Below are positions 9,040 to 18,994 of a DNA stretch of 64,000 nt, piece after piece. The first letter of the stretch is position 1; the number at the start of each line of letters is the position of its first letter. The stretch comes from Planctomycetota bacterium (GTDB lineage: Bacteria; Planctomycetota; UBA1135; UBA2386). The translations under genes were made by a program, and so were the position numbers. The stretch spans positions 1 to 64,000 of the forward strand of contig VGZG01000008.1 in NCBI GenBank assembly GCA_016872675.1. Direction: 5' to 3'. The notes below the pieces were generated by a model. The model made no database searches. It was not told the DNA's origin and saw nothing but the letters and a program-made list of their open reading frames with translations.

Positions 9040-9207
9040 CCGCCGACGAATCGCCGCTCCGCGGTGGAAATAGGGCGGCGCGGCGGCGCATTATGCGCGT
9101 CCGGCCGCCGCCCGCGCGCGACAAACATCGCGGCCATGGCAGGTTGGGCGCGCGACCGGCCACTAGCCGCCCGCGCGCGCCCGCCACGGCGAACCGACAC
9201 TTCGGCC

Positions 9208-10671
9208 ATGAATCGTTCGATCTTCGTCCTGCTCCTCGTCGTCGCTGCGCCGGGTGGCTACTTCGCTTGGAGTAGCTTCCGGCCGAAGGCGCCGACGCTG
9301 GTCGTCACCGCCAAGGCCGAGCGCACTTCGGCGCTGCGCTCGATCGTGTCGGCGACCGGCGAGATCCGCGCCAAGGAGTTCGTCGACATCCAGGCCGAGG
9401 TCGCCGGCGTCATCACCGAACTGCGCGTGCGCGAGGGCGACGCGGTCAAGCAAGGCGACGTGCTGCTGCGCCTCGACGACCTACAGCTCAGGGCCGAGGA
9501 GGAAAGCGTGCGGGCGCAGGCCGGCGCCGCCGAGGCCGATGCCCGCAACGGCGACGTCGGCGTCGCCACCGCCGAGGCCAACCTCGCCGCCGAGCGCACC
9601 GCGCTCGCCAACGCGCGCCTCGAGACCGAACAGGCGACCACCTCGCGCGACCGCGCCAAGGCGTCGTTCGAGCGCAAGAAGCTGCTGCACGAGCAGGGCC
9701 TGATCGGCAGCGAGGAGTTCGAGATCGCCGCCGCGGAGGCGCGGCTGACCGAGCAGCGGCTGTCGCTGGCGCACGCGCGCGTCACCCAGGCGGAGGCCAA
9801 CGTCGCCGCGTCGATGACGCGCGTCGAGGCGGCCAAGGCGTCGCGCGACGCGGCGTCGCGCCGGCTCGACGCCGCCAAGGCAAGCGTCGCGCGCGCCGCC
9901 GACATGCTCGGCAAGACCGTGCTCAAGGCGCCGCTCGGCGGCCTGATCACCAAGCTCAACGTCGAGAAGGGCGAGCGCGCGGTGCCCGGCATCCAGAGCA
10001 ACCCGATCGCCACGCTGATGACGATCGCCGACATGTCGGTGATCGAGGCCGAGATCCGCGTCGCCGAGGCCGACATCGTCGACGTCAAGCTCGGCGCGCT
10101 GGCCGAGGTCGAGGTCGACGCCATGCGCGACCGCGCGTTCGCCGGCGTCGTCACCGAGATCGGCCAGAGTCCGATTCAGGCGGCCAATGCGGGCGGTGGC
10201 GGCGGCGGCCAGAACCAGGAAGGCAAGGAGTTCAAGGTCGTGGTCCGGCTGACGTCGCCGTCGCCGGAACTGCGTCCGGGCTTCACCGCGACCGCCGAGA
10301 TCACCACGGCGACACGCAGGGACCCGCTGGTCGTGCCGTTCCAGGCGCAGACTGCGCGCGAACTCGAGCACGACGCCGAGGGCCACTACGTGCCGCCGCC
10401 GGAGCCCGTCGAGGGCGAGCCCGAGAGGCAGCTGACCGCGGCCGAGCGGCAGATGCGCAAGGAGCGCAAGGGCGTGTTCGTGCGCCGTGGCGGCCGCGCG
10501 CGCTTCGTGCCGTGCGAGTTCGGCGTCATCGGCGAGACGATGGACGTCGAGGTGCTCGCCGGCCTGCAGGAAGGCGACGAGGTCGTCAGCGGCCCGTTCC
10601 AAGCGCTCCGCACGCTGAAGGAATGGGACCACATCGAGCTCGACGAGAAGCGCGGCAAGAAGAGCCAGTGA
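9208..10671 (+). CDS. macA: MacA/HlyD-type periplasmic adaptor of an ABC exporter
   Basis: 487 residues. An N-terminal membrane anchor ([18 protein letters not shown]) is followed by the lipoyl half-motif ([21 protein letters not shown]), a long coiled-coil hairpin (residues about 95-235), the second lipoyl half ([21 protein letters not shown]) and beta-barrel plus membrane-proximal domains. A Gly-rich insert (seven Gly in GGGGGG-type context near residue 330) is unusual. It links the inner-membrane ABC permeases to an outer-membrane TolC. The downstream ATPase starts inside its stop codon (GTGA), and permeases follow, so this is one operon. Confidence 0.88.
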   Translation: MNRSIFVLLLVVAAPGGYFAWSSFRPKAPTLVVTAKAERTSALRSIVSATGEIRAKEFVDIQAEVAGVITELRVREGDAVKQGDVLLRLDDLQLRAEEESVRAQAGAAEADARNGDVGVATAEANLAAERTALANARLETEQATTSRDRAKASFERKKLLHEQGLIGSEEFEIAAAEARLTEQRLSLAHARVTQAEANVAASMTRVEAAKASRDAASRRLDAAKASVARAADMLGKTVLKAPLGGLITKLNVEKGERAVPGIQSNPIATLMTIADMSVIEAEIRVAEADIVDVKLGALAEVEVDAMRDRAFAGVVTEIGQSPIQAANAGGGGGGQNQEGKEFKVVVRLTSPSPELRPGFTATAEITTATRRDPLVVPFQAQTARELEHDAEGHYVPPPEPVEGEPERQLTAAERQMRKERKGVFVRRGGRARFVPCEFGVIGETMDVEVLAGLQEGDEVVSGPFQALRTLKEWDHIELDEKRGKKSQ

Positions 10672-11417
10672 GCGCCACGCCGATGGCCGCGACTGCCGAT
10701 GACATCATCCGCACCGAGGGCCTGACGCGTTCGTTCGCGATGGGGCACTCGACCGTGCAGGCGCTGCGCGGCGTCGACCTCGTGATCGGTCGCGGCGAGT
10801 ACGTCGCGATCATGGGGCCGTCGGGCTCCGGCAAGTCGACGCTGATGAACCTGATCGGCTGCCTCGACACGCCGACCAGCGGCACATACCGCCTCAACGG
10901 CCAACTGGTCTCGCAGATGGGCCAGGACGAGCTGGCGCGGATTCGCAACAAGGAGATCGGCTTCGTCTTCCAGACGTTCAACCTCCTCGCCCGCGCCACC
11001 GCGGCGCGCAACGTCGAGTTGCCGCTCGTCTACGGCGGCGTGCTGCCGGCCGAGCGCCGCGTGCGCGCCGAGCAGGCGCTGCGCGAGGTCGACCTCGCCG
11101 ACCGCATGGACCACTGGCCCAACCAGCTGTCCGGCGGCCAGCGCCAGCGCGTCAGCATCGCCCGCGCGCTGGTGACCCGGCCGGCGCTGCTGCTCGCCGA
11201 CGAGCCAACCGGCAACCTCGACAGCAAGACCTCGCTCGAGATCATGGCGCTCTTCGACGAACTGCACCGCAAAGGCAACACCATCGTCGTCGTCACGCAC
11301 GAGCGCGACATCGCCGACCACGCCCATCGCGTCGTCACCATCAAGGACGGCGTCATCGCCGGCGACGAGCGGCGGCCGCGCCGTGCGCCGGCGGCGGCCG
11401 GGGGCGCGGGCGGATGA
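10668..11417 (+). CDS. MacB/LolD-type ABC transporter ATPase
   Basis: 249 residues from GTG 10668, which overlaps the adaptor stop; ATG 10683 is an alternative. All ABC motifs are present: Walker [10 protein letters not shown] (about residue 50), Q-loop FVFQTFNLL, signature LSGGQRQR (about 154), Walker B LLLADEP and the H-loop VVVTHE. The family match is to the MacB/LolD/FtsE group, which powers mechanotransmission rather than direct substrate transport. In classical MacB, ATPase and permease are fused; here they are separate genes. The C-terminus has an Arg/Ala/Gly-rich tail. Confidence 0.9.
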   Translation: MSATPMAATADDIIRTEGLTRSFAMGHSTVQALRGVDLVIGRGEYVAIMGPSGSGKSTLMNLIGCLDTPTSGTYRLNGQLVSQMGQDELARIRNKEIGFVFQTFNLLARATAARNVELPLVYGGVLPAERRVRAEQALREVDLADRMDHWPNQLSGGQRQRVSIARALVTRPALLLADEPTGNLDSKTSLEIMALFDELHRKGNTIVVVTHERDIADHAHRVVTIKDGVIAGDERRPRRAPAAAGGAGG

Positions 11418-12634
11418 ATGCCGGCGAGGCGACGCGGCTGGCGGTGGAGTCGATCTGGGCCAACCGCCTGCGGTCGTTCCTGACCCTGCTCGGCGTGATC
11501 ATCGGCATCGCCGCGATCGTCGCGACGGCGGCGGTGATCCAGGGCCTCAACGCCTACGTCAGCGAGAAGCTGTCGAACCTCGGCCAGGGCGTGTTCACCG
11601 TGCAGCGCCTGGGGTTGATCACCAACCGCCAGGAGTTCCTCGACGCCGTGCGCAAGAACCGGCGGCTGCTGCCGGCCGACGCGCGCGCGATCGTCGAGCG
11701 CTGCCCGGCGGCCGCCGAGGTCGGCTGGGAGGTGCACGCGACCGCCGACCTCAAGCGCGGCCTCGACGAGATCCGCGGCACGGACATCGGCGGCCTGACG
11801 CCCAACATCCTCGCGATCGAGCCGTACGACGTCGCCGACGGCCGCACGATCACCGAGTCGGAGGACGACGGCGCCGCGGCGGTCTGCTTCCTCGGCCACG
11901 ACGTCGCCGAGCGGCTGTTCCCCGGCGTCGATCCGGTCGGCAAGGAACTGCGCGTCCGCGGCCTCGGGCTGACCGTCGTCGGGGTCGCCGACAAGAAGGG
12001 CAGCTTCCTCGGCTTCTCGCAGGACAACTTCGTCAAGGTGCCGTACCGCCTGCACCGCAAGCTGTTCGGCGGCAACCGCTCGGTCAACATCAGCGTCCGA
12101 GCCGCTGATCCCGCCGACATGGCGACGGCGATCGACGAGGTGCGCGCGGTGCTGCGCGCGCGCCATCACCTGGAGCCCGGCGACGTCGACGACTTCAGCG
12201 TGGTGACCGCCGAGGGCATCAACTCGCTGTGGCGCAACCTGACGGCGACGATCTTCAGCGTCGCGCTGTTCGTCGTCGGCATCTCGCTCGTCGTCGGCGG
12301 CATCGTGATCATGAACATCATGCTGGTCAGCGTCATCGAGCGGACGCGCGAGATCGGCGTGCGCAAGGCGGTCGGCGCGCGGCAGCGCGACATCGTCATG
12401 CAGTTTCTGATCGAGTCGACGCTGCTGTCGAGCCTCGGCGGCGTGATCGGCATCGCCATCGCCTACGCGGCGTCGGCGGCGCTCGCCGCCAATACGCCGC
12501 TGCCGGCGCGCTTCCCGCCGTGGGCGCCGGCGGTGGCGTTCGTCGTCTGCGGCGCGATTGGCGTGTTCTTCGGCATCCATCCGGCGCGCCGCGCCGCCCG
12601 CCTCGATCCGATCGAGGCGCTGCGCACGGAGTGA
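11414..12634 (+). CDS. FtsX/MacB-like ABC permease 1
   Basis: 406 residues. The start overlaps the ATPase stop (ATGA). It has the MacB permease layout: one N-terminal transmembrane helix ([20 protein letters not shown]), a large periplasmic domain (about residues 40-280) and three C-terminal helices with the conserved cytosolic loop [20 protein letters not shown] then [14 protein letters not shown]. The family couples ATP hydrolysis to movement of the periplasmic domain, driving export through adaptor and TolC. The next gene is a homologous permease, so the pair may form a heterodimer. Confidence 0.9.
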   Translation: MNAGEATRLAVESIWANRLRSFLTLLGVIIGIAAIVATAAVIQGLNAYVSEKLSNLGQGVFTVQRLGLITNRQEFLDAVRKNRRLLPADARAIVERCPAAAEVGWEVHATADLKRGLDEIRGTDIGGLTPNILAIEPYDVADGRTITESEDDGAAAVCFLGHDVAERLFPGVDPVGKELRVRGLGLTVVGVADKKGSFLGFSQDNFVKVPYRLHRKLFGGNRSVNISVRAADPADMATAIDEVRAVLRARHHLEPGDVDDFSVVTAEGINSLWRNLTATIFSVALFVVGISLVVGGIVIMNIMLVSVIERTREIGVRKAVGARQRDIVMQFLIESTLLSSLGGVIGIAIAYAASAALAANTPLPARFPPWAPAVAFVVCGAIGVFFGIHPARRAARLDPIEALRTE

Positions 12635-12636
12635 CC

Positions 12637-13887
12637 ATGAAGGCCCGCCTCGTCGCCGCGCTGGAGAACGTGCGCCTCGCCTGCGAGACGCTGATGCTGA
12701 ACCGCTTCCGGTCGTTCCTGACCGCGCTCGGCATCTTCATCGGCGTGCTGCTGGTCGTCGCCGTCGCGTCGGTGCTCAACGGCTTCCGCCAGACGGTCGT
12801 CGATCAGGTCGAGCAGTTCGGCACCAACAACGTCTACATCTACCGGCTGCCGTTCGTGCAGCTCGGGCCGATGTCGCGCGAGATGCGCAACCGCAAGCCG
12901 CTGCGCCTCGCCGATGCCGAGGCGATCCGCCGGCATTGCCCGTCGGTCGAACTCTGCTCGCCCGACATCCAGGTGCCGACGTTCCTCAGGCGCGCGATCC
13001 ACGGCCGCGAGGAGATCGACTCGCCGCGCTTGCGCGGCGTATTCCCCGACAACGTCGAGGTCGCCAACCGCGTGGTCGCCGAGGGCCGCTTCTTCACCGA
13101 CCAGGAGAACGAGCACCGCATCCCGGTCGTCGTGCTCGGCTGGGCTGCGGCGGAGGCGCTGTTCCCCAACGGCGGCGCGGTTGGCAAGGAGATCCTCGTC
13201 GACGGCCGCAAGTACACGGTCGTCGGCACGCTCGAGAAGCGCAAGGAAGGGCCGTTCGGCGGCCAGAACGAGGAGGACACGCTGTTCCTCGCGCCGTACT
13301 GGACGATGCGGCGCTTCTACCCCGGCGAGGACGACCACTTCCTGGCGGCGCGCAGCGTCCCGGGCGAGCTGCCGCAGGCGATCGACGAGATCACGCAGAT
13401 CCTGCGCCGGCAGCGGCGCGTGCGCTGGGACGACGACAACAACTTCGAGATCGGCACCGCCGACACGCTGATCGCCTCGTTTGACGACATTGTCTTCGCC
13501 GTGCTCGGCGTGATGTTCCTGCTGTCGACCGTCGGCTTCATGGTTGGCGGCGTTGGCGTGATGAACATCATGCTGGTGTCGGTCAAGGAACGGACGCGCG
13601 AGATCGGCCTGCGCAAGGCCGTCGGCGCGCGCCGACGCGACATCCTGCTGCAGTTCCTGGTCGAGGCGATGGTGCTGTGCGCGATCGGCGGGCTCGCCGG
13701 CCTTGTCGTCGCCGAGGGCCTGCTCGGCCTCGTTGGCCTTGTGCTGCCGCAGCTGGCGGCGGATACGCCGATGTGGGCGCGCGTGTTCGCGTTCGCCGGT
13801 TCGGCGAGCGTCGGCCTGTTCTTCGGCCTGTGGCCGGCGTGGAAGGCGGCGAGCCTCGATCCCGTGGAGGCGCTGCGTTGGGAGTAA
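12637..13887 (+). CDS. FtsX/MacB-like ABC permease 2
   Basis: 416 residues, two bases after the stop of permease 1. Same four-helix plan: [19 protein letters not shown] at the N-terminus, a periplasmic domain, then [15 protein letters not shown] and [14 protein letters not shown] followed by two more helices. It is clearly a homologue of the preceding permease, diverged mostly in the periplasmic domain (for example the [10 protein letters not shown] loop). Two different subunits per ATPase fit a heterodimeric exporter. No TolC follows directly; one lies at 15045, beyond an unrelated minus-strand gene. Confidence 0.9.
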   Translation: MKARLVAALENVRLACETLMLNRFRSFLTALGIFIGVLLVVAVASVLNGFRQTVVDQVEQFGTNNVYIYRLPFVQLGPMSREMRNRKPLRLADAEAIRRHCPSVELCSPDIQVPTFLRRAIHGREEIDSPRLRGVFPDNVEVANRVVAEGRFFTDQENEHRIPVVVLGWAAAEALFPNGGAVGKEILVDGRKYTVVGTLEKRKEGPFGGQNEEDTLFLAPYWTMRRFYPGEDDHFLAARSVPGELPQAIDEITQILRRQRRVRWDDDNNFEIGTADTLIASFDDIVFAVLGVMFLLSTVGFMVGGVGVMNIMLVSVKERTREIGLRKAVGARRRDILLQFLVEAMVLCAIGGLAGLVVAEGLLGLVGLVLPQLAADTPMWARVFAFAGSASVGLFFGLWPAWKAASLDPVEALRWE

Positions 13888-14076
13888 GAGGTCGCGACCG
13901 CGCCGCCGGCCGCCGCGCGCCGGTCGTCGTCGCCGGCGCTGGCCGCTGCGTCCGTTCTCGCCGCGGCCTGTGCCGTCGCCCCCGGAGCCATGCCTCGCCA
14001 CCTTGCGAACCCTGACGGTCCCGCGCGCGTCGTGGTGGCCTTCTAAAACCCCGACGTGCGCGCCGCCGCGCCGCGT

Positions 14077-14739
14077 TCACGTCGCCGTCAGCGTTCGCGC
14101 CCGCTCGGCCCGCCCGGGGTTCTTCTCGACGCCGATCGCGTCGAGGCCGCGCGCGTTCGCCACGGCCAGCGCGGTGCCAACACCGCAGAACGGGTCGACG
14201 AGGCACGACGGCTGCGCCATCGCGCACAGCCAGTCGACCGCGAATCGCGCCGCCGCGAGGCCCATGGCGCGCGGCCACAGCATCGCGCCGAGCTCGGGCA
14301 GCACGTCGGGCGTCGCCGCCTCGACCGGGTCGCGCAGCGCGCGGCCAAAGCCCAGCAGGTGTGCGTAGCCGACGCGGCCGAACGTCGATTGGCCAGCCGG
14401 CGCGCGGCAGACGACCTTGTGCCAGACCAGCGGCACGCCGACATCACGCGCCGCCACCTGCACGAGGAACGCCTTGTCGATCCAGCGGCCTTCGCGCTTG
14501 ACGTCGGTCTGGAAGAACACGGCGGCGCCGTCGTCGGGCGTTGCGCGCAGCACGGCCGCCGCGGCGGCGACGAACCACTCCTCCCAGCCGCTGCGCGCGC
14601 CAGGCGCGAGTTCGACCGCGTCGGGCAGCGAGGTGAACACCGCGGCCCGCGCCGGCAGTGGATTGGCCGCCAACCACGCCAGCGCGTCGGCGGTGTGCAC
14701 GGTGCGCAGCGGTCGGGGCGCGACGGCGGGCTCTGGCAT
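14077..14739 (-). CDS. SAM-dependent methyltransferase, DNA/RNA methylase-like
   Basis: 220 residues from ATG 14739. The C-terminal segment LVDPFCGVGTALAVANARG then LDAIGVEKNPGRAERAR (residues about 181-215) is the SAM-binding motif I with the following acidic residue, in the style of N4/N6-type DNA methylases and THUMP/RlmKL-like enzymes. The N-terminal half (TSLPDAVELAPG, then AVFFQTDVKREGRWIDKAFL) would hold motif IV, but a clear (D/N/S)PP(Y/F/W) is not visible; SLPD at about residue 36 may take its place. Motif order is permuted as in beta-class methylases. Target unknown. It sits convergent to the permease genes and divergent from tolC. Confidence 0.7.
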   Translation of the reverse strand: MPEPAVAPRPLRTVHTADALAWLAANPLPARAAVFTSLPDAVELAPGARSGWEEWFVAAAAAVLRATPDDGAAVFFQTDVKREGRWIDKAFLVQVAARDVGVPLVWHKVVCRAPAGQSTFGRVGYAHLLGFGRALRDPVEAATPDVLPELGAMLWPRAMGLAAARFAVDWLCAMAQPSCLVDPFCGVGTALAVANARGLDAIGVEKNPGRAERARTLTAT

Positions 14740-15044
14740 GGCCGCAAGGCTAGCGCGCCGCAAGCGCTGGCGTCCTCGCCGCCGTCGCCGCGCCACCCGG
14801 ACTCGTGCCCCGCGCGCGGAGCCGTGGGCGCGCGCTACCTTCATCGAGGGCAGCCTGAGCCATATCGCGCAGCGCGCCAGCCGCACACCACGTGGCTGTT
14901 GCCCGAGGCCGCGCGGCTCGACGACGAGCGCCAGCAGGCGGCCGACGGCGCGCTCGACCGCGTCTTGCCCGGCTGGTCGGCGCATCGCCTTTCTGCTGGG
15001 CATCGACGGCAGGCAGGGATACGAAGGGGCCACTGGCGCCCCGC
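14740..15044. other. 305-bp divergent intergenic region
   Basis: Lies between the starts of the methyltransferase gene (minus) and the TolC gene (plus), so it should carry promoters for both. I see no gene with a credible start. A stretch at about 14830-15000 has coding-like base composition in two plus frames, but no frame is continuous and no family is recognisable, so it might be a decayed fragment. No clear -35/-10 pair was found. Confidence 0.4.
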
Positions 15045-16598
15045 ATGTCCCGCAAGGTCCACCCGCTCCGCCTGATCGCCCTCGGCGTCGTCGCCGCCGC
15101 GCTGCCCGCGCAGGCGCCGACGACGCAGGACCCCAAGCCCGCCGAGCCGCCGCCGATCCCGGTCGACCTCGAGGCGGACGCGGCCGGCGCGCCGGTGCAG
15201 AGCCTCTCCATCGAGGAGGCCATGCGGCTCGGCCGCAGCGGCAACGTCGCGCTCAAGGCGGCAGCGCTGCTGCCGCAGCAAGCCCGCATGGACCTGCTGT
15301 TCAACGAGGCGGCATTCGTGCCGGAGCTGTTCGGCGGCGGCGGCATCGACCAGAGCCAGCGGCCGGGCTTCCGCAGCGCGCAGTTCGGCGGGCAGGACTT
15401 TCCCTCGGTCAGCACCCAGGCGCTCGACGCCCAGCTCGGCTGGCGCCAGCGGCTCGTGACCGGCGGCTTGTTCGAGCTCGCGTTCCAGCCGACGCGCACC
15501 GACTTCTACTCGACCAACACGACGCAGTATCAGTCGGTCTACACGGCGTCGTACCGCCAGCCGCTGCTGCGCGGCGCCTGGACCGACTACGCCACGGCGC
15601 CGATCAGCGCCGCGCGCCACCAGGCCAACCAGGCCGAGCAGCAGTACGAGCGCAGCGTGCAGGACACGCTGCTGCAGATCGTGCGCGCGTACTGGGAGCT
15701 GGTGTTCGCGCGCGAGAACTGGCGCGTGCAGCAGACCGCGCTCGCCGTCGCGGTCGAGCAGCTGCGCATCACCGACGAGCGCATCCGCGTGCAGGCGCTG
15801 GCGCCGCGCGACCGCGTCGCCGACGAGGCCGAGGTGGCCCGTCGCCGCGAGCAGCTGATCACCGCCGAGAACGCCATCCGCGCGCAGGAAGACGCGCTGC
15901 GGCAGTTGCTGTACGAGGGCGTCGACGCCGCGATGTGGAAGTCCAACCTGCGGCCGACGTCGCCGATGGTCGTCGAGCCGGCGGTCGACGGCCTCGCGTA
16001 CGAGCAGCTGGTCGAGGTCGCGCTGCAGAACCGGCCGGACGTCAAGGCCGTGCGCAGCGCCGTCGCCGCCGCCGAGGTCGTCCGCTTGCAGGCCGACCGC
16101 GACACGCTGCCGGGCCTCGACCTCGTCGGCGGCTACTCGAGCGACGGCGTCAGTATCGACGACTTCCGGTCCTCGTACTACGACGCCACCGACCAGCAGT
16201 TCCCCGACTGGTCGCTGCGGCTCGAGTTCTCGGTGCCGTTCGGCAACCAGGCGGCGCGCTCGCGCGCGCTGCGGGCCAAGCTCGAGGTCGAGCGCCAGCA
16301 GCGGCTGCTGCACGCCACCACGCTCGACGTCACGCGCCAGGTGCGCGAGGCCGTGCGCAACCTGCAGACCCTCGCGCAGAGCATCCGCGCGAGCGGCGAG
16401 TCGGTGCGCCTGGCCACGGTCAACCTCGACACCGAGCGCGTCAAGCTACAGGTCGGCTCGTCGACGGCGTTCGAGGTGCAGCGCCGCAACCAGGACCTGC
16501 TCGAGGCGCGCACGCGCCTGCTGCGCAACCAGCTCGACTTCCGCGCCGCCGAGAGCGCGTTGCTGCACGCGCAGGGCCTGCTGCAGGCGGAGGGCTAG
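15045..16598 (+). CDS. TolC-family outer-membrane channel
   Basis: 517 residues with a signal peptide ending near AALPAQA. Two homologous helical repeats are visible: LSIEEAMRLGRSGNVALKAA at about residue 55 and YEQLVEVALQNRPDVKAVRS at about 320, each followed by long helices (ARENWRVQQTALAVAVEQLR and RQQRLLHATTLDVTRQVREA). The beta-barrel strands lie in between (QLGWRQRLVTGGLFELAFQ, VYTASYRQPLLRG). It likely pairs with the MacA-MacB type exporter encoded 1.2 kb upstream, although a minus-strand gene separates them. Length is normal for the family. Confidence 0.88.
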   Translation: MSRKVHPLRLIALGVVAAALPAQAPTTQDPKPAEPPPIPVDLEADAAGAPVQSLSIEEAMRLGRSGNVALKAAALLPQQARMDLLFNEAAFVPELFGGGGIDQSQRPGFRSAQFGGQDFPSVSTQALDAQLGWRQRLVTGGLFELAFQPTRTDFYSTNTTQYQSVYTASYRQPLLRGAWTDYATAPISAARHQANQAEQQYERSVQDTLLQIVRAYWELVFARENWRVQQTALAVAVEQLRITDERIRVQALAPRDRVADEAEVARRREQLITAENAIRAQEDALRQLLYEGVDAAMWKSNLRPTSPMVVEPAVDGLAYEQLVEVALQNRPDVKAVRSAVAAAEVVRLQADRDTLPGLDLVGGYSSDGVSIDDFRSSYYDATDQQFPDWSLRLEFSVPFGNQAARSRALRAKLEVERQQRLLHATTLDVTRQVREAVRNLQTLAQSIRASGESVRLATVNLDTERVKLQVGSSTAFEVQRRNQDLLEARTRLLRNQLDFRAAESALLHAQGLLQAEG

Positions 16599-16637
16599 CC
16601 GACGCGGCGGTCGGACGCCGACGCGCGACTTTCCCGC

Positions 16638-18716
16638 TCAGCGGTTGCCGATGACGAGCTGCAGCGCGTTGCTGGTGAGCGCGGTGAACGCCGTGCGCAC
16701 GAACGCGAACTGCGCGTAGAGCGCAAAGCCGGTCAGCGCCGGGTCCGCTGGCACCACGAGCGGCGCGCTGGCTGCGGTTGGACCCGTGGCCAGCACCGCC
16801 TCGAGCGCCGCCGCCGGCGATAGCGGCGTGGTCAGAATGCAGCCAGGCTCGGTCAGGCCGGGGACCGGCAGGCCGGGCTGCAGCGCCAGCAGGTCGAGCA
16901 CGAACACGCCGATGCCTGGTTCGGCGGGCAGGTTCGCGGCGGTGAAGACCACGCTAGCGCTCAACGCCAGGCGGTCGCTCGCCGTCAGCGCCAGCGCCGC
17001 CGCCAGGCCGGCCGGCGCGCTCGTCACCGGCAGTTCCTGCGACAGGTCGCGCGAGCCGCTGTCGGCGACGTTGGCGCCGCCGGCGCTGCCGCGCGTGAAG
17101 CCCGCGATGCCCGTGCCCCAGCGGCAGCCGCTCATCGCGCCGTAGCGGAACTCAACGTCCTGCGTCGCCTCGAAGAACGCCGCCTGCAGGGTGTTGACCG
17201 AGTGGCCGCCGGTCGCGGCGACGGTGTTGTACTCGCCGACCTCGCGCCATGTGACGTAGGTCACGGCGTTGCCCGGGCCGCCGCTGGTGTCGGTGGCGAC
17301 GTACATGCCCGACGCCGGATGGGTCGTCAGGTTGCGACCGGCGTGGAAGTCGTGCCAGAACGGCGCCATGCGCGCTGGCAGCGGCGTGGCGCCGCCGCCG
17401 AGCCACTCGGCGATCGTCGGCGAGAAGTCGCCGGTCGTGTTCGCCGCCAGCCAGACGTAGCCGTTGGCGCAGGCGCTGAGCGTCGGCGTCGAGCCGCCGG
17501 GGAAGCGGAACGGCACGCTCCAGCCCGCGGTCGTCAGCGTCGTGCTGGCGATGCCGTCGTCAGTCGTGACCGCCGCGCCAGTGGCCTTGCTCAGGTCGAC
17601 CGCCGCCGTGCCGGCGGTGACGGTGTAGCGCGTCGGCGCCGCGGCGTTGTCGGGCGAGAATCGCAGGCTCTTCGCCGGCCCGCGCAGGTCGAAGTCCTCG
17701 ACGCCGAAGTACTGCGCGACGTTGGGCGACTGCGCGCCGCAGCCGGCGCCGAGCGACGTCACGCTCGCGGGCAGTGCGGCGTTGGGCGCGCCGCCGGGGC
17801 CGGCGAAGTCGAGCAGCACGACCGAGGCGAAGTCGGACAGCAGGCCGGTCGCGGCGGTGGCGCTGTTCTGCGCGACGCGCCGCGCCTTGCTGATCGGCGT
17901 CGCCGAGGTCGCGAACGGCACGATCGACGTCGCGTTGGGCGCGGGCACGGCGGCGCAGCCGACTTCGACCACGAGGTTGCCCATCGTCGTCGGGTCGTAG
18001 ACGAAGGCGCCGGTCGTCAGCGCCAGGTCGACGACGTAGTCGTTGGGGATCGCGCCGGACGCCGGCGCGACGGCGACGCTCGCGATCGTCTCCGTCGCGC
18101 CCGCAGCGCCGGCGACGTTGGCGGCGAACGCCTGCGCCATGGTGGCGAAGGTGATCGGCGCGCGCACGACGTCGAAGGCGTCGCCCGGCGCTGGCGCGCT
18201 CGGGAAGGCAGCGCTCACCGTGATCGTCAAGGTCGTGTTGCCGCTGACGAAGCGGCTGAGGCCGAGGTTGGCGCCGCTCGTGCCGACGAGCGTGAAGCAG
18301 CGCTGCGCGTCGGTCGTGCCCGACGCGAACTCGCTGGTCACGAGGCCGGTCGTCTGCAGGATCGTCGTCGTGCTCGCGATCGCCGAGGCCGTCACCGATC
18401 GCACCGTCGCGGCCGTCGTCGGCGACGCGCCCAGCCGCACGCTGACGTTGCTGTACACCTGCCCGCCGAGGTTCGCTTCGCCGTCCTCGGCGCGGAAGCG
18501 CAGCCGGCTGATCGCGATCGGCCCGTTCACGCCGCGGCTGGTGAACAGGCTGTTGTCGTACATCATCTGGAAGCGGAACGCCGTCGACCGCCACGTCGCC
18601 GTCGCGGTGCCGGGAGCGGCCTGCGCGAAGTCCGCGGGCAGCAGCAGTTGCTGTGCCTGCGCGAGCGCGGCGAGGGCGAGCAGGGCGGCGATGGCGCGGG
18701 CGAGGGCGTGGCGCAT
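16638..18716 (-). CDS. Large secreted surface protein A with lineage-type C-terminal module
   Basis: 692 residues with a signal peptide (ALARAIAALLALAALAQA). The body is beta-rich, Ala/Thr/Gly-rich, and low in Lys and Cys. No enzyme motif is visible. It is homologous to the protein encoded at 43787-45742: both have the entry 'F-Q-(M/V)-Y-(D/N)', then GxxGPIxIxxxxFRxEDxExNLGGQVY, a mid-protein FPGG strand with WL(A/D), a V(T)YVTW motif and C-terminal LALQPGL-type and PGC(I/M)L segments before a final strand with a SNA(L/I)Q motif. The shared C-terminal module is the type seen in many secreted proteins of high-GC Planctomycetota; probable extracellular or cell-surface location. Function unknown. 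Confidence 0.7.
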   Translation of the reverse strand: MRHALARAIAALLALAALAQAQQLLLPADFAQAAPGTATATWRSTAFRFQMMYDNSLFTSRGVNGPIAISRLRFRAEDGEANLGGQVYSNVSVRLGASPTTAATVRSVTASAIASTTTILQTTGLVTSEFASGTTDAQRCFTLVGTSGANLGLSRFVSGNTTLTITVSAAFPSAPAPGDAFDVVRAPITFATMAQAFAANVAGAAGATETIASVAVAPASGAIPNDYVVDLALTTGAFVYDPTTMGNLVVEVGCAAVPAPNATSIVPFATSATPISKARRVAQNSATAATGLLSDFASVVLLDFAGPGGAPNAALPASVTSLGAGCGAQSPNVAQYFGVEDFDLRGPAKSLRFSPDNAAAPTRYTVTAGTAAVDLSKATGAAVTTDDGIASTTLTTAGWSVPFRFPGGSTPTLSACANGYVWLAANTTGDFSPTIAEWLGGGATPLPARMAPFWHDFHAGRNLTTHPASGMYVATDTSGGPGNAVTYVTWREVGEYNTVAATGGHSVNTLQAAFFEATQDVEFRYGAMSGCRWGTGIAGFTRGSAGGANVADSGSRDLSQELPVTSAPAGLAAALALTASDRLALSASVVFTAANLPAEPGIGVFVLDLLALQPGLPVPGLTEPGCILTTPLSPAAALEAVLATGPTAASAPLVVPADPALTGFALYAQFAFVRTAFTALTSNALQLVIGNR

Positions 18717-18994
18717 GGGGGAGCGGGGCGTGGGAGCGCGGCGTGCCGGCGTGAGGACGCGCGGCGGGAACGAGCGGCCACGGTACCGGCGCGGCGCAAT
18801 GCGCCCAAGGGAGGCTTCGCGGCGAGGCTGCCGCCGGGCGGCAACTCGCGCCGGCGTCATCGTGCGTGGCAGGATCGCGGCGGTGACGACGCAGCCGGTC
18901 GCCGCGGTGCTCGGGCCGGAGGATCCGCGCGCGAACGGATACCGGCGGCGCGGTGGCGGCGTAAGCTGTCCGCCCGCCCAAGGCGCCGTCCCCG

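Noticed and set aside
9064-9207. N-terminal extension of the MacA-like adaptor
   Set aside because: The extra 48 residues are Arg/Pro-rich with no signal, while ATG 9208 begins directly with the membrane anchor.
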